DNA of 64,000 nt, taken from contig NZ_JAFBCV010000013.1 in assembly GCF_016907895.1 (NCBI RefSeq), forward strand, positions 1 through 64,000, read 5' to 3'. Positions 17,823-28,464 of the stretch are shown piece after piece. This stretch comes from Shouchella xiaoxiensis. GTDB lineage: Bacteria; Bacillota; Bacilli; Bacillales; Bacillaceae_D. Within the stretch, counting starts at the first letter, position 1; the number at the start of each line of letters is the position of its first letter. The translations under genes were made by a program, and so were the position numbers. The notes beneath the pieces are model-generated. The model made no database searches, had not been told where the DNA came from, and saw nothing but the letters and a program-made list of their open reading frames with translations.

Positions 17823-18238
17823 GGCGCTACCCTAATCTGTCTATATCGAAGCTTGCCTAATGGTAGAGGTGTACCGTGACTATACACAGTTAAAAAAAAG
17901 CGTAAATGACTACGATGAAAAGCATACGGATTTACTTTTTCATATGAGATGTGATGCTCACACAAATCAACTTCTTTGTTTATTAAAGGGAATAACAGCC
18001 TTCCACAATCATATTGGGAAACGTTCGTATCCTGTGAAAGAGATATAATATAAGACCCTGTTGATGCCCTCCAGCACTCCTTCACTTTTTCGGTTAACGT
18101 CGTAGCTCCTCTCTTGCTTTCAGAGTTGTTAACCATAAAAATTTCCAATTCAAATGGTAATCGTTTTATTTGTTTACGTACATTTCGAATGATTTTCTTA
18201 TTTCGATAATCAATCAATACAACTGAAATCTTTTTCAC
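17810..18238 (-). CDS. Short degenerate glycosyltransferase-2-like protein
   Basis: Product of 142 residues. The first 75 follow the start of a GT-A fold: 'ISVVLIDYRN' (strand 1), 'ELEIFMVNNSES' (strand 2 and the usual D-N-x-S turn), then 'ASTGSYIISLSQDTNVS' where active family members carry G-x-x-x-x-LD-x-D. The metal-binding DxD is replaced by 'SQD', and the remaining domain is much shorter than in real transferases. It could be a binding protein derived from a glycosyltransferase, or a decaying gene; the intact frame and overlap with the next gene favour a retained function. The name is tentative. Confidence 0.5.
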   Translation of the reverse strand: MKKISVVLIDYRNKKIIRNVRKQIKRLPFELEIFMVNNSESKRGATTLTEKVKECWRASTGSYIISLSQDTNVSQYDCGRLLFPLINKEVDLCEHHISYEKVNPYAFHRSHLRFFLTVYSHGTPLPLGKLRYRQIRVAPCLS

Positions 18239-18296
18239 AGTTCATTCCTCCGCTTGTTTTTGTTAGTATGTGGAGAAATTGAATTAATACAACAAA

Positions 18297-18327
18297 AAAA
18301 GTGCGCGCAATGACAGCGCACACTTTT
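18297..18327 (-). terminator. Terminator of spo0A
   Basis: AAAGTGCGCGC pairs with GCGCACACTTT with one mismatch, and a T run follows on the minus strand. Confidence 0.85.
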
Positions 18328-18341
18328 CAGATAGACTTCTT

Positions 18342-19130
18342 TTAGCTTACCTTATGCTCGATTCTTAATTTGTCCGCGACCATTGCAATAAATTCAGAGT
18401 TGGTCGGCTTTGCTTTAGAATGACTAACTGTGTAGCCAAATAAGGTTGAAATAGAGTCAATGTTCCCTCTGCTCCAAGCAACTTCAATCGCATGTCGAAT
18501 TGCTCTCTCCACTCGACTAGCGGTCGTATTAAACTTCTTCGCAATATCTGGATAAAGAACCTTTGTAATCGATCCAAGTAATTCAATGTCTTTATAGACC
18601 ATTGTTATGGCTTCACGTAAGTACATGTATCCTTTTATGTGAGCAGGGACACCAATTTCATGAATGATACTTGTAATACTTGCATCAAGATTTATTTTCC
18701 GTCCTTCTTGCCTTGGCGGACTTGAAAAAGTCATAGATGTAGATTTCGGTCTTGCCTGAGCTTTTCCACCAATTTCTCTAATCTTATCCATTAAAGCATC
18801 CATATCAAATGGTTTTAACACATAATAAGCAGCACCAAAATCAACCGCTCTTTTCGTCACATCTTCTTGTCCAAAAGCCGTCAACATGATAATTTGTGGT
18901 TTTTTGGAATGTTGACTTAACCGTTCTAAAACAGCTAAACCATCTAAATGCGGCATAATGATATCCAGCAATAACACATCAGGCATCTTTTCCTCAACAA
19001 CCGTTAAACACTCTTGACCATTATAAGCAATGCCGACCACTTCCATATCTTGTTGCGCACCTACATATTCACTTAATAAGTTTACTAATTCTCTGTTATC
19101 ATCTGCAATACAGACTGTTACGTTACCCAT
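18342..19130 (-). CDS. spo0A: Sporulation master regulator Spo0A
   Basis: A 262-residue response regulator. The receiver domain (1-125) carries the acidic pocket Asp10/Asp11, phospho-acceptor Asp56 in 'LLLDIIMP' and Lys in 'YVLKPFD'. After a linker, the Spo0A-specific C-terminal DNA-binding domain (about 150-262) shows '[20 protein letters not shown]', the recognition helix that reads 0A boxes, and '[14 protein letters not shown]' at the end. Length is close to B. subtilis (267). Phosphorylated Spo0A would start sporulation and repress abrB. The promoter region has a sigma-H promoter and two 0A boxes, so it is autoregulated. Confidence 0.97.
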   Translation of the reverse strand: MGNVTVCIADDNRELVNLLSEYVGAQQDMEVVGIAYNGQECLTVVEEKMPDVLLLDIIMPHLDGLAVLERLSQHSKKPQIIMLTAFGQEDVTKRAVDFGAAYYVLKPFDMDALMDKIREIGGKAQARPKSTSMTFSSPPRQEGRKINLDASITSIIHEIGVPAHIKGYMYLREAITMVYKDIELLGSITKVLYPDIAKKFNTTASRVERAIRHAIEVAWSRGNIDSISTLFGYTVSHSKAKPTNSEFIAMVADKLRIEHKVS

Positions 19131-19167
19131 TATTTGTTCCCCCAGTTCCTTTTGATGTATGTAACCG

Positions 19168-19194
19168 ATTCGACAAAGATGCAGACAATCCTTT
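19168..19194 (-). promoter_or_regulatory. Sigma-H promoter of spo0A (Ps-like)
   Basis: Minus strand AGGATTG (19187-19193), 11-nt spacer, GTCGAAT (19168-19174). This fits the sigma-H consensus RnAGGAwww and RnnGAAT. The -10 overlaps a perfect 0A box. The same arrangement is found before comGA and comGC. Confidence 0.85.
19169..19175 (-). promoter_or_regulatory. 0A box overlapping the spo0A sigma-H -10 element
   Basis: Perfect TGTCGAA on the minus strand, 38 nt upstream of the spo0A start codon. Confidence 0.75.
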
Positions 19195-19257
19195 AAATAA
19201 TTTTGATTCTCTTGTTATTTTAAAGAAAAAGAGCATTTTCTCGTATATACTCTTTTT

Positions 19258-19264
19258 TTCGACA
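19258..19264 (-). promoter_or_regulatory. Second 0A box upstream of spo0A
   Basis: Perfect TGTCGAA on the minus strand, about 65 nt upstream of the sigma-H -35. Multiple 0A boxes are expected at an autoregulated spo0A promoter. Confidence 0.65.
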
Positions 19265-19364
19265 TAAATCACTATTTCTCATTAGCCATTAATAGTTGAA
19301 TCTGTAAACGTTTTTTCATTTTCTTTAATATATCATACTCGATTAACTTGCGTTGGAAAAACCA

Positions 19365-19402
19365 AAAAAAAGCTAAAACGATTAGCTCGCTTTAGCTTTT
19401 TT
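19365..19402 (-). terminator. Terminator of spoIVB
   Basis: AAAAAAGCTAAA pairs with TTTAGCTTTTTT. On the minus strand it overlaps the end of spoIVB. Confidence 0.8.
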
Positions 19403-20680
19403 ATGAATTAATCCGGTGTGTATTCCTGCTTCTTCTAACATCCAACCAATATGACATCCATAGCCAGAAGTTGGATCATTTACGAAGACATGGGTAACTG
19501 CACCAATGATTTTTCCATCTTGAATAATTGGACTGCCGCTCATTCCTTGAACAATGCCACCTGTTTCTTTTAATAGAACTGGGTCCGTTACTTTAATCAC
19601 TAAACCCTTTGTTCCAGGTTCCTCTTGAACAATATTTGAAACAATTTCTACATCAAACTCTTCCACTTCTTCACCATTTATAACGGTTAAGATCGTTGCT
19701 GGACCTTCTTTAACTTCTGAAGCAGTTGTAATGGGTAAAGCTTTGTCATATAGCTGATTTTCCATCTTACTTCCTTCAAGTAACTCTCCATAAATTCCTA
19801 AAGAACTATTTTTATGAATGGAACCAAGCACATCTTTATCTTTTGAAATACTTGCGAGCTTTTCTCCCGGCTCACCATGTATCCCTCTAGATATTGATGT
19901 AACTGATGACCGTAATAATTGCCCATTATGAACTGAAATCGGTTTTCTTGTATCAACGTCTGAGATAACATGACCTAACGCCCCATATCTCTTACTGATA
20001 GGCTCATAAAAGGTCATCGTGCCGACCCCAGCGGCAGAGTCTCGAATGTATAAACCTAAACGATACAAGTGATCCCCTTTTGCTTTTTCTGGCTTTAAAA
20101 CGGTCTTTATTGCTTTTTCGCCACGAATGACTTCAATGTTTAACTCTTTGTCACCTTCACCAGCATCTTGAACTAGTTTTGATACTTCATTCATTGAATG
20201 CATTTTTATTCCATTAATTTTTGTGATCATGTCACCAACTTCTATTCCAGCAAATTCACCAGGAGATTTTTGCCCTTTTGTCGTATCAATTAAGTGGTGC
20301 CCAACAACAAGAACGCCTTCAGTCGTTAATTTCACACCTATTGATTGACCACCTGGAACAACTTTTATTTCTGGTAAGACCGCTACATCAATTGCTTTAA
20401 TTGGCCAGTTCCCCATCTTGACAACGGCTTCTGTTTCCCCTATTTCTGTAGCGTGAAGCTGTGAATGGTTACCGCTATTCTGAATGAATGCTGTGTCATG
20501 ATTATTTTTTATTTCAACACTACTCGTTTCAATAACTGCTTGGTTTCCTTCAAATAAAACGATCGATGTGGGAATATTTAAAAACTGCTTTGCTTGTTGC
20601 GTAAACCCTAAACCTAATACACATAAAAAAAGCAATACCCCAATTACATATCGTGCACCCTCTTTTTTCAACCCTTTCAC
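19382..20680 (-). CDS. spoIVB: SpoIVB peptidase
   Basis: A 432-residue forespore serine peptidase of family S55. It is secreted into the space between forespore and mother cell, cleaves SpoIVFA and so starts pro-sigma-K processing. There is one N-terminal membrane anchor (about 10-28). A PDZ domain follows at about 115-200 ('[18 protein letters not shown]'). The peptidase domain has the His region '[14 protein letters not shown]' and the catalytic Ser near 383 in '[12 protein letters not shown]'. Length fits B. subtilis (426). It is transcribed alone upstream of spo0A, as in other bacilli. Confidence 0.95.
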   Translation of the reverse strand: MKGLKKEGARYVIGVLLFLCVLGLGFTQQAKQFLNIPTSIVLFEGNQAVIETSSVEIKNNHDTAFIQNSGNHSQLHATEIGETEAVVKMGNWPIKAIDVAVLPEIKVVPGGQSIGVKLTTEGVLVVGHHLIDTTKGQKSPGEFAGIEVGDMITKINGIKMHSMNEVSKLVQDAGEGDKELNIEVIRGEKAIKTVLKPEKAKGDHLYRLGLYIRDSAAGVGTMTFYEPISKRYGALGHVISDVDTRKPISVHNGQLLRSSVTSISRGIHGEPGEKLASISKDKDVLGSIHKNSSLGIYGELLEGSKMENQLYDKALPITTASEVKEGPATILTVINGEEVEEFDVEIVSNIVQEEPGTKGLVIKVTDPVLLKETGGIVQGMSGSPIIQDGKIIGAVTHVFVNDPTSGYGCHIGWMLEEAGIHTGLIHKKAKAS

Positions 20681-20764
20681 TCCTCACTCCCAACCCACAC
20701 CTCCATGCTGGCTGTACTATTAATGTTGCCTTTGAAGTAAGGATTTATAACTGATTAAATAAGA

Positions 20765-20790
20765 AAAAGCCACCCAAATTGGGTAGCATT
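20765..20790 (-). terminator. Terminator of the argR-recN unit
   Basis: On the minus strand GCTACCCAA pairs with TTGGGTGGC, followed by TTTTTCTT. Confidence 0.8.
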
Positions 20791-20791
20791 T

Positions 20792-22477
20792 CTAATGAAC
20801 GTGCTTCTTCTTTTTTGCCATATTGAGTAATTCTTTCGCATTTTCAAGCGTTATTTCAGTAACCTCAACGCCTGATAGCATACGTGCTACTTCCTCTACT
20901 TTTTGGTCATCAGACAATGGCATTACTTTCGTTTTTACTCGTTCTTTATTTTCTTCTTTCAAAATAAATAAATGATTGTCAGCCATTGCCGCAACCTGTG
21001 GCAAATGCGTGATACAAAGAACTTGCGAACCTTTAGCTATTCCTTGAATTTTTTCAGCAATCGCTTGGGCAACCCGACCGCTTACTCCAGTGTCGACTTC
21101 ATCAAATATAACGGATGTAATTCCTTGCTTTGTCGAAAAAATCGATTTTAGAGCTAGCATAATTCTAGAGATTTCGCCACCAGAAGCTACTTTGGCAAGT
21201 GGTTTTAGTGGTTCTCCTGGATTTGTAGATAACAGAAATTCAATTTGATCTTGACCATTCTTATGAAGCTCACTTAGTTGACTTATTTGCACTTGAAACG
21301 AAGTTTTTTCCATATATAGACTTTGAAGCTGCTTCTTAATTGCTTTTTCAAGCTGAGAAGCCACGCTTCTTCTCATGTTGGAAATTGCATTTGCTTCAAT
21401 GTCTAAGTCTTCCAGCAAAGCACGTTGCTCTACCTTTAGCTCATTGACACGCTCATCTATATTTTCCATCACTTCAAGTTCATCTTCCAATTTCTGCGCA
21501 TAGTCAACGATCTCTTCAACGGTTTGTCCGTATTTACGCTTCAATTTATCAATTTCTGACAAGCGCAACTCTATTTGCTCTAAGGCAGTTGGGTTGAATT
21601 CAACTTGATCTAATGCTTCTCGTATTGAATAAGATGCTTCTTCAAATAAATAGTAACTAGAGGAGACTTGCTCATACAATGGTTTTAAGTCCTCATCTAG
21701 TGACGTTGCCGCTTCTAAATGAGATAACATACCATTTAAGTAATCAAGTCCTTTATTTTCTCCATACAAGTGTTCATAGCTTCTCGTTAAGGATTCAGCT
21801 AATTTTTCTCCATTCGCCAATTTCTTTCGATCAGCAAGGAGCTGAACATCTTCGTTTGGAATTAAATTTGCTTGTGTAATTTCACCAAGTTGATACGTAT
21901 ATAAATCTGTTTTTTGAGCAATATCTTGAGCGTTTCGGTCAAGCTCTGCAATTCGCCTGTTAATGATCGTTAATTGCTTAAACAGTTTGCCATACTCGCT
22001 TAACGCTTTTTTTAGACTAGCATCTCCAAAGCTGTCCAGTAATTCAAGATGTTCCTCCGTTCGCATTAAAGACTGGTGTTCATGTTGGCCATGAACATCG
22101 ATAAGCGTTTGACCAACTTCCCGTAGCGAACCGATTGTCATTAGTTTCCCGTTCATTCGGCAAATGCTTTTACCTGTGTCCGTCATATCACGCCTTAGAA
22201 CAAGCATGCCCTCTTCAACATCAATTCCTAGCGATTCGAGTTTAGCCAGAACAGGATGATTGTCTTCAAGTGAAAATAACCCTTCAATTTCAGCTCTTTT
22301 TTCTCCATAGCGCACAAATTCAGTAGAACCTCTGCCGCCTAATAACAACCCGATCGCGTCTATGATGATTGATTTTCCAGCACCTGTCTCTCCTGTTAAA
22401 ACGGTTAGACCTTTTTCAAATGGTATGGTCAACGAAGAGATAATTGCAAAATTTTTAATGGAGAGTTCCATCAACAT
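20792..22477 (-). CDS. recN: DNA repair ATPase RecN
   Basis: A 561-residue SMC-like protein that is recruited early to DNA double-strand breaks. The Walker A 'GETGAGKSIIIDA' is at about 29-41 and the ABC signature 'LASGGEISRIMLALK' near 427-441. 'VIFDEVDTGVSGRVA' is the Walker B region. Between them lie two long coiled-coil arms of reduced length. It sits 16 nt downstream of argR, as in B. subtilis, so they share a transcript. Confidence 0.96.
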   Translation of the reverse strand: MLMELSIKNFAIISSLTIPFEKGLTVLTGETGAGKSIIIDAIGLLLGGRGSTEFVRYGEKRAEIEGLFSLEDNHPVLAKLESLGIDVEEGMLVLRRDMTDTGKSICRMNGKLMTIGSLREVGQTLIDVHGQHEHQSLMRTEEHLELLDSFGDASLKKALSEYGKLFKQLTIINRRIAELDRNAQDIAQKTDLYTYQLGEITQANLIPNEDVQLLADRKKLANGEKLAESLTRSYEHLYGENKGLDYLNGMLSHLEAATSLDEDLKPLYEQVSSSYYLFEEASYSIREALDQVEFNPTALEQIELRLSEIDKLKRKYGQTVEEIVDYAQKLEDELEVMENIDERVNELKVEQRALLEDLDIEANAISNMRRSVASQLEKAIKKQLQSLYMEKTSFQVQISQLSELHKNGQDQIEFLLSTNPGEPLKPLAKVASGGEISRIMLALKSIFSTKQGITSVIFDEVDTGVSGRVAQAIAEKIQGIAKGSQVLCITHLPQVAAMADNHLFILKEENKERVKTKVMPLSDDQKVEEVARMLSGVEVTEITLENAKELLNMAKKKKHVH

Positions 22478-22493
22478 GAAGCACTCACCGCCT

Positions 22494-22943
22494 TTAAAGC
22501 ATATTCAAAAATCGTTCTGAAACAGTTTGTCCATCATTCTCGGTCCGACAGATAATTAATATTGTATCATCACCACAAATTGTTCCCATTAATTCAGTCC
22601 AATCTAAATTATCAATTAAGACTGCAATCGCATTGGCGTTCCCAGGCATTGCTTTCATCACGACCAAATTACCAGCTTGATCAATACTAATAAAACTATC
22701 TGTTAGCATCCGCTTTAATTTTTGCTGGGGATTAAATTTTTGATCGGCTGGCAAGCTGTACTTATAACGACCGTCTTGAAGAGGGACTTTTACCAAATGA
22801 AGCTCTTTAATATCTCTTGAAACAGTAGCTTGCGTCACATTGTATCCATCATTTTTGAGGGTATCAACTAAATCATCCTGTGTTTCGATTTCATTATTTG
22901 TAATAATTTCTCTTATTTTGATATGGCGCTGCCCTTTATTCAT
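22494..22943 (-). CDS. argR: Arginine repressor ArgR/AhrC
   Basis: A 149-residue hexameric regulator. The N-terminal winged helix carries '[33 protein letters not shown]' (recognition helix TQATVSRD). The C-terminal domain (80-149) has '[17 protein letters not shown]' and '[14 protein letters not shown]', where the GDDT stretch binds L-arginine. With arginine it represses biosynthesis and activates catabolism genes. It is followed immediately by recN. Confidence 0.95.
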   Translation of the reverse strand: MNKGQRHIKIREIITNNEIETQDDLVDTLKNDGYNVTQATVSRDIKELHLVKVPLQDGRYKYSLPADQKFNPQQKLKRMLTDSFISIDQAGNLVVMKAMPGNANAIAVLIDNLDWTELMGTICGDDTILIICRTENDGQTVSERFLNML

Positions 22944-23046
22944 GCCATCACCTTACCTTATCTATTTTGTTTATCAGTACGTGCGCTCTAGCCTTATTAT
23001 CTACTGTTTACCCTTATTCGGCAAGATTGATTCAACTTAATTGACA

Positions 23047-23071
23047 CAAAAAAAGAAGGCAAGAGCCTTCT
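23047..23071 (-). terminator. Terminator of the dxs-tlyA unit
   Basis: AGAAGGC and GCCTTCT form a stem with loop AAGA, followed on the minus strand by seven T. Confidence 0.85.
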
Positions 23072-23884
23072 CTACTTGTTTTTTAAACGCTGGGAATCTT
23101 GCACGACCGTATCAATATTCTCTTCAGTAATAAGTGAATTTCCGGCCCCTTTTCTTAAATGAAGCAAAAATTCAACATTACCTTCTCCCCCCGTTATGGG
23201 AGAATAATCAATTTGCAATGGGGTAAAACCGATCGAACCAGCAAACTGAACGATGTCTGTTATAACTTGTTTATGAATGTTCGGCTCACGTACAATCCCT
23301 TTTTTACCAACTTGGTCTTTACCAGCCTCAAACTGTGGTTTAATCAATGCCATTACATCACCTGAGTCGGCTAAAATGTTAGAGAGCGCCGGCAAAATTA
23401 GTCTTAGTGAGATAAACGAAACATCAATGGAGGCAAATTCCGGTTCTGCCTCTTTGAAATCATCTTTCGTTGCATGACGAAAGTTCATTCGTTCCATTAC
23501 GACGACTCGTTCATCTTGTCTTATTTTCCAAGCTAATTGATTGTATCCCACATCAACGGCGTACATTTTTTTGGCACCGTTCTGTAAAGCACAGTCCGTA
23601 AAACCGCCAGTCGAGGCACCAATGTCAAGCCCCACTTTATGGTCTACACGAAAAGCAAACACATCAAGCGCTTTTTCAAGCTTAAGGCCACCTCGACTTA
23701 CGTATTTCAACGTATCTCCTTTAATACGAAGGGAGATATCAACTTCTACTTTCATCCCTGGTTTATCTAAACGTTCATTTTCACTATAAATGACTCCAGC
23801 CATAATGCTTCTTTTTGCTTTTTCTCTTGTTTCGGCCAGTCCTCTTTCTACAAGCAGAACATCTAGGCGTTCTTTTTTCGCCAT
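23072..23884 (-). CDS. yqxC: TlyA-family rRNA 2'-O-methyltransferase (YqxC)
   Basis: Product of 270 residues. An N-terminal S4 RNA-binding domain ('RLDVLLVERGLAETREKAKRSIMAGVIY', about 5-65) is followed by an FtsJ-like SAM-dependent methyltransferase domain: 'VGLDIGASTGGFTDCALQNGAKKMYAVDVG' is the SAM-binding motif I region. Family members methylate 2'-hydroxyls in rRNA. It starts 4 nt after dxs, so it is probably translationally coupled. Confidence 0.9.
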   Translation of the reverse strand: MAKKERLDVLLVERGLAETREKAKRSIMAGVIYSENERLDKPGMKVEVDISLRIKGDTLKYVSRGGLKLEKALDVFAFRVDHKVGLDIGASTGGFTDCALQNGAKKMYAVDVGYNQLAWKIRQDERVVVMERMNFRHATKDDFKEAEPEFASIDVSFISLRLILPALSNILADSGDVMALIKPQFEAGKDQVGKKGIVREPNIHKQVITDIVQFAGSIGFTPLQIDYSPITGGEGNVEFLLHLRKGAGNSLITEENIDTVVQDSQRLKNK

Positions 23885-23888
23885 TCAG

Positions 23889-25775
23889 TTAAGCTCTTTT
23901 CTGTTGTCGAGGAATCATGCTAGCTAACGTGTCGGCTATATTTTCAGGCGTTAAGCCGATCTCTTCACAAAGTTCTCCGACACTGCCATGTTCAATAAAC
24001 CAATCTGGAATTCCTAAGCGCTTTACTTGAACATGTAGTTCATTTTCGTTAAAGAATTCCAATACGGCGCTTCCAAAACCACCTTGCAAAACAGCTTCTT
24101 CAATGGTCAGAACTGGAATATCCTCTTTCGCGATATTAGATAGCATTTCTTCATCGAGCGGTTTAACTGAGTTCGCATTCACTAAGCGTACATTTAAACC
24201 ATTCTGACTTAAGCGCTCAATTGCTTTTTCAGCAACTGGTATCATTGTTCCAAACGTTAAAATGACCGCATCTGCTCCTTCTTGAATGGTTTCCCATTTT
24301 CCAATTGGCAGCCGCTTAAGTTGTTGATCCATTTTGACGCCAGTTCCATTTCCACGAGGGTAACGGACCGCTATTGGACCATCATCATATTGAATAGCCG
24401 TATAAAGCATGTGCTGTAGCTCATTTTCATTACGCGGGTTTAAGATAACCATGTTTGGTAATGCGCGTAGGAATGAAATATCAAAGACCCCTTGATGAGT
24501 TTCTCCGTCAGCTCCAACTAAACCAGCCCGATCAATCGCAATCAACACATTTAAGTTTTGACGGCAGATATCATGAACAACTTGATCGTATCCTCTTTGT
24601 AAGAAAGTTGAATACACAGCATAAACAGGTTTTAATCCTTGAGTAGCTAAACCTGCTGACATTGTTGCTGCATGTTGCTCCGCAATTCCAACATCTATCA
24701 TACGATCAGGAAACTCTTCGGCAAACAAGTCAAGTTTTGATCCACCAGGCATTGCTGGTGTAACCGCTACTAAGCGCTCATCTTCTCGTGCAATTGTTTT
24801 TAACGTATTTGCAAATACGCTTGGGTAACTTGGAGGGCCAGCTTTCTTGACCATTTCTCCGTTTTCAATCTTATAAGGACCGGTACCATGCCATGCACCT
24901 GTTGCGTCATCTTCAGCAGGTTTATAGCCTTTTCCTTTTTTCGTAAGAACATGAATTAATACAGGACCGCTCACTTTTTTGGCGTAACTAATATTATGCT
25001 TTAATTCTTCAAGATCATGTCCATCTACTGGACCTAAGTAGGTAAAGCCCATTTCTTCAAAAAACATGCCTGAGACAACCATGTATTTTAAACTATCTTT
25101 TAAACGTTCAGCCGTATCCGCGAGCTTCCCACCAAAGGCTGGAATTTTTCGGATTAACTGTTCCATATCATCTTTCGCTTTTTGGTACTTACCAGCCGTT
25201 CTTAAACGTCCTAGTATATGGTGAAGTGCACCTACATTTGGGGCAATTGACATTTCATTATCATTTAAAATAACAATTAAATCTCTTTGTTCATGACCAA
25301 TGTGATTCAATGCTTCTAATGCCATTCCACCTGTTAAGGCACCGTCGCCAATAATGGCAACTACACTCTCATCTGTACCTTTCAAATCTCTAGCTGTTGC
25401 CATTCCCATTGCACCAGACAATGAAGTGGAACTATGTCCCGTTTCCCACACATCATGCTCGCTTTCATTCCGCTTAGGAAAACCACAGAGTCCTTTATAC
25501 TGACGAATTGTGTCGAACTTGTCCGCTCTACCCGTAAGAATCTTATGAACATATGCTTGGTGCCCTACGTCCCAGAGAAATTTATCTTTTGGACTGTCAA
25601 ACAATTGATGCAAAACTAATGTTAACTCTACTACGCCTAAATTTGGTCCGATGTGACCACCATTAACCGAAAGCTTTTCAATCAAGAATTGTCGAATATC
25701 TACTGCTAATTCCTCAAGCTGTTTATTCGAATAGTTCTTTAAGAAACTCGGGTTCTGGATTTCTTCAAGGTTCAT
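23889..25775 (-). CDS. dxs: 1-deoxy-D-xylulose-5-phosphate synthase
   Basis: The first enzyme of the MEP isoprenoid route: it condenses pyruvate and glyceraldehyde 3-phosphate on ThDP. The ThDP motif '[23 protein letters not shown]' is at about 138-160. The catalytic Glu lies in the second domain '[17 protein letters not shown]', and the C-terminal domain has '[17 protein letters not shown]'. I place the start at the ATG giving [13 protein letters not shown] (628 residues), with GGGGG eight bases upstream. An ATG nine codons further upstream (25802) also has an SD-like AAGGA, but the spacing is too tight. Confidence 0.94.
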   Translation of the reverse strand: MNLEEIQNPSFLKNYSNKQLEELAVDIRQFLIEKLSVNGGHIGPNLGVVELTLVLHQLFDSPKDKFLWDVGHQAYVHKILTGRADKFDTIRQYKGLCGFPKRNESEHDVWETGHSSTSLSGAMGMATARDLKGTDESVVAIIGDGALTGGMALEALNHIGHEQRDLIVILNDNEMSIAPNVGALHHILGRLRTAGKYQKAKDDMEQLIRKIPAFGGKLADTAERLKDSLKYMVVSGMFFEEMGFTYLGPVDGHDLEELKHNISYAKKVSGPVLIHVLTKKGKGYKPAEDDATGAWHGTGPYKIENGEMVKKAGPPSYPSVFANTLKTIAREDERLVAVTPAMPGGSKLDLFAEEFPDRMIDVGIAEQHAATMSAGLATQGLKPVYAVYSTFLQRGYDQVVHDICRQNLNVLIAIDRAGLVGADGETHQGVFDISFLRALPNMVILNPRNENELQHMLYTAIQYDDGPIAVRYPRGNGTGVKMDQQLKRLPIGKWETIQEGADAVILTFGTMIPVAEKAIERLSQNGLNVRLVNANSVKPLDEEMLSNIAKEDIPVLTIEEAVLQGGFGSAVLEFFNENELHVQVKRLGIPDWFIEHGSVGELCEEIGLTPENIADTLASMIPRQQKRA

Positions 25776-25913
25776 CGATGAAACCCCCATTTTTAATCTC
25801 ATTAATTCCTTTTTAAAGGAATTTACTCATATCTAATATGTACCCCAATTATAACAAAAACAAGCAGAGAAAGAACAGCAATAACCGTTCAAGTCTATAG
25901 ATCGCCTAATTGA

Positions 25914-25942
25914 CGAAAAAAACCAGCGTCAGTGCTGGTTTT
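25914..25942 (-). terminator. Terminator of the nusB-xseA-xseB-ispA unit
   Basis: AAAACCAGC pairs with GCTGGTTTT and a seven-T run follows on the minus strand. It separates ispA from dxs. Confidence 0.85.
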
Positions 25943-26825
25943 AATGATTGCGTTGAACAATATAGTTGGCAAGATCCTCCAGTAATGTTCCAGCTAATCC
26001 AATTTCTTTTAATGGATCTAATGCTTTTTGATGATGAGTTGCCAACATCTCCTTCGCTCCATCCATTCCAAGTAAACCCGGATACGTACTTTTGTTGTTT
26101 GAAAGATCACTTCCAACAGGTTTGCCTATTAATTGTGCATCTCCCTCAAGATCAAGTATGTCATCTTTTATCTGAAACAAGAGACCAACTTCTTTGCCAT
26201 ATTCACTTAACTTTACTGCGTCAGTCATTGTTGCACCTGCAATTAAAGCCCCTGCTTTAACGGCAAACGCTAGTAATTCTCCAGTCTTACGGTGATGGAT
26301 TGATGCTAATTGGTCAACGTCTAATTGTTTTCCTTCACCTAGCATGTCTGCCAGTTGTCCTCCAACCATCCCAGATGCGCCAGCGGCTTCGCTAAATATA
26401 GAGATGAGCTTTACTTTTACATCATCATTTAAATGTGGAGCATTAGAAATCATCGAGAAACTATGAGTTAATAGTGCATCTCCAGCTAAGATTGCTGTTG
26501 CTTCACCGAAGACTTTGTGGTTTGTTGGTTGACCACGTCTTAAATCATCGTCATCCATTGCCGGTAAATCATCATGAATCAATGAATACGTATGAACCAT
26601 TTCGAGGGCACAGGCAACTTCCAGACCATCTGAAATCGGTTGCCCATATGCGTCCAATACAGCCATTAAAAGAACTGGCCTTACACGCTTTCCTCCTGCC
26701 TCAAGGGAATAGAGCATCGCTTCTTTCAAACGATGCTCAGCATCTAAACGATTTATAAATTCTGGCAGTTCTCGATCAATTAACTGCTTCGTTTCTTGCA
26801 AAAAGGATTCAAATTTGGAGCTCAC
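25941..26825 (-). CDS. ispA: Farnesyl diphosphate synthase (polyprenyl synthetase)
   Basis: A 294-residue short-chain isoprenyl diphosphate synthase, making FPP from IPP and DMAPP/GPP. The first Asp-rich motif is '[14 protein letters not shown]' (about 84-97), with the two-residue insertion between the aspartates typical of bacterial FPP synthases. The second is '[14 protein letters not shown]'. Its start codon overlaps the xseB stop (ATGA). It lies next to dxs, so C5 and C15 steps of the same pathway are neighbours. Confidence 0.94.
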   Translation of the reverse strand: MSSKFESFLQETKQLIDRELPEFINRLDAEHRLKEAMLYSLEAGGKRVRPVLLMAVLDAYGQPISDGLEVACALEMVHTYSLIHDDLPAMDDDDLRRGQPTNHKVFGEATAILAGDALLTHSFSMISNAPHLNDDVKVKLISIFSEAAGASGMVGGQLADMLGEGKQLDVDQLASIHHRKTGELLAFAVKAGALIAGATMTDAVKLSEYGKEVGLLFQIKDDILDLEGDAQLIGKPVGSDLSNNKSTYPGLLGMDGAKEMLATHHQKALDPLKEIGLAGTLLEDLANYIVQRNH

Positions 26826-27073
26826 TCAGCTGCCTCCTTTTGCAAATCTACTTCAATGATCTCACCATCGTCATTCATAATTTGATCAAGTTGCGCTTCT
26901 ACTTTCGTTAATTTATCATGGCAGTTTTTAGATAGCGTCATTCCCTCTTGAAACATTGATATTGCCTGCTCCAACGGAACATCACCCTCCTCAAGCTTGC
27001 TCACAAGATCTTCTAGCTTGTTCATTGCTTCTTCAAATGGAAGGTTTTCCTCTTTTTTAAGACTTTGATCCAT
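26822..27073 (-). CDS. xseB: Exodeoxyribonuclease VII small subunit
   Basis: An 83-residue helical subunit; several copies wrap the large subunit XseA. Family core '[36 protein letters not shown]' is intact. The ATG giving MDQSLKKE is chosen because GGAGG lies eight bases upstream; a GTG five codons earlier would include that SD. It overlaps the end of xseA by 17 nt and the start of ispA by 4 nt. Confidence 0.92.
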   Translation of the reverse strand: MDQSLKKEENLPFEEAMNKLEDLVSKLEEGDVPLEQAISMFQEGMTLSKNCHDKLTKVEAQLDQIMNDDGEIIEVDLQKEAAE

Positions 27074-28424
27074 TCCATCCACCTCCACTAGTATTTATAG
27101 CCTTTCCAGTAACTTTCGTGTAAATTCGTCCGTCTTGCATCGTAACAGAAATTTCATCATCAACTTCTACATCACTTATCGTTTTTATTAACTTCTCTTC
27201 TTTATATGCAAGGGAGTACCCTCGCTCCATTGTTGTTAATGGACTTAATAGCTGCAGCTTAGATAAAACCGATCCCATTTCTCTTTTCTTGCGATCCATT
27301 TCAATCTCCATCGCCTTCACTAAACGTTTTTTTAAGTAATGAGACTCTGATTTAAGCTGCGTTACATGATTGTGAGGATGGTTCCTCAATAGCGCTTGAT
27401 TGGAGCGAGTAAGCGCTTGTCTTTTTACATCCAACTCTTTCTTAATACTACGTGACAATCGTTCCATCAAATAATCTAGCTGTTGTTCTTTTTGCTCAAC
27501 TAATTGCCTCGGGTATCGAAACGCATACGACTTATTCAAAGTCTCCAATCGCTTTTGTTCTGTTCGCAACTTCTCACTGATCGAACGAATGGACCTATGC
27601 TTCATTGCTTCCAGTTGATTTAGCACTTCTCGGTAGTCTGGGACGGCCATTTCAGCTGCTGCAGTTGGGGTAGGCGCACGTAGATCGGCAACAAAATCAC
27701 TGATTGTAAAATCAGTCTCATGCCCAACCGCAGATATAATGGGAACTGTAGCTGAAGCGATTGCTCTAGCTACAATCTCTTCATTAAACGCCCAGAGCTC
27801 TTCAATGGAACCGCCACCTCTACCCATAATAATTAAGTCAAATATAGAAGCTATGCTTGCTTGTTCAACTGCATGCGCAATCGAGCTTGGTGCAGCATCA
27901 CCTTGAACGAGAACTGGTAATAACGTTACGCGAATTCGCGGCATTCTCCGTTTGAGCGTCGTCATAATATCTTTTATTGCCGCACCAGTTTGAGACGTAA
28001 TAACGGCAATATGTGCTGGATATTGGGGAAGCGGTTTTTTAATCGCTTGATCAAATAATCCTTCTTCTTCTAGTTCTTTCTTTAAGCGTTCAAAAGCAAC
28101 GTGTAAGCTCCCTATTCCATCAGGCTGCATTTCCTTCACATAAAATTGATATTGCCCATAAGGCTCGTACACGTTAATCTCGCCACGCATAAGAACATTC
28201 ATACCATTTTCAGGTTTAAACCGTAAATAACTATTATGTCCAGCAAACATCACTGATTGCAAACGAGACCCATCGTCTTTTACAGTAAAATACATATGGC
28301 CACGTGTATGTTGCTTAAAATTAGATAGTTCTCCTCTTATCCACACTTCCATTAACTGTGGATCCTCTTCAAGCAGTCCTTTAATGTAAGAAGTGGCTTC
28401 ACTTACAGACCATGCCATGTTCAT
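27057..28424 (-). CDS. xseA: Exodeoxyribonuclease VII large subunit
   Basis: A 455-residue catalytic subunit that degrades single-stranded DNA from both ends. The N-terminal OB fold (about 5-100, '[23 protein letters not shown]') is followed by the catalytic domain with '[13 protein letters not shown]', '[19 protein letters not shown]' and '[28 protein letters not shown]', then a coiled coil. The start [10 protein letters not shown] has AGGAGG six bases upstream; upstream in-frame starts would overlap the SD. It is only about 40 nt from nusB, and folD, which separates them in B. subtilis, is absent. Confidence 0.94.
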   Translation of the reverse strand: MNMAWSVSEATSYIKGLLEEDPQLMEVWIRGELSNFKQHTRGHMYFTVKDDGSRLQSVMFAGHNSYLRFKPENGMNVLMRGEINVYEPYGQYQFYVKEMQPDGIGSLHVAFERLKKELEEEGLFDQAIKKPLPQYPAHIAVITSQTGAAIKDIMTTLKRRMPRIRVTLLPVLVQGDAAPSSIAHAVEQASIASIFDLIIMGRGGGSIEELWAFNEEIVARAIASATVPIISAVGHETDFTISDFVADLRAPTPTAAAEMAVPDYREVLNQLEAMKHRSIRSISEKLRTEQKRLETLNKSYAFRYPRQLVEQKEQQLDYLMERLSRSIKKELDVKRQALTRSNQALLRNHPHNHVTQLKSESHYLKKRLVKAMEIEMDRKKREMGSVLSKLQLLSPLTTMERGYSLAYKEEKLIKTISDVEVDDEISVTMQDGRIYTKVTGKAINTSGGGWNGSKS

Positions 28425-28464
28425 TCCCATCCTCCTCTCAACTCCCATTAGATAAGACAAGGGA

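Noticed and set aside
25910-26260. Plus-strand 116-codon frame over ispA
   Set aside because: Antisense shadow; its start lies in the ispA terminator.
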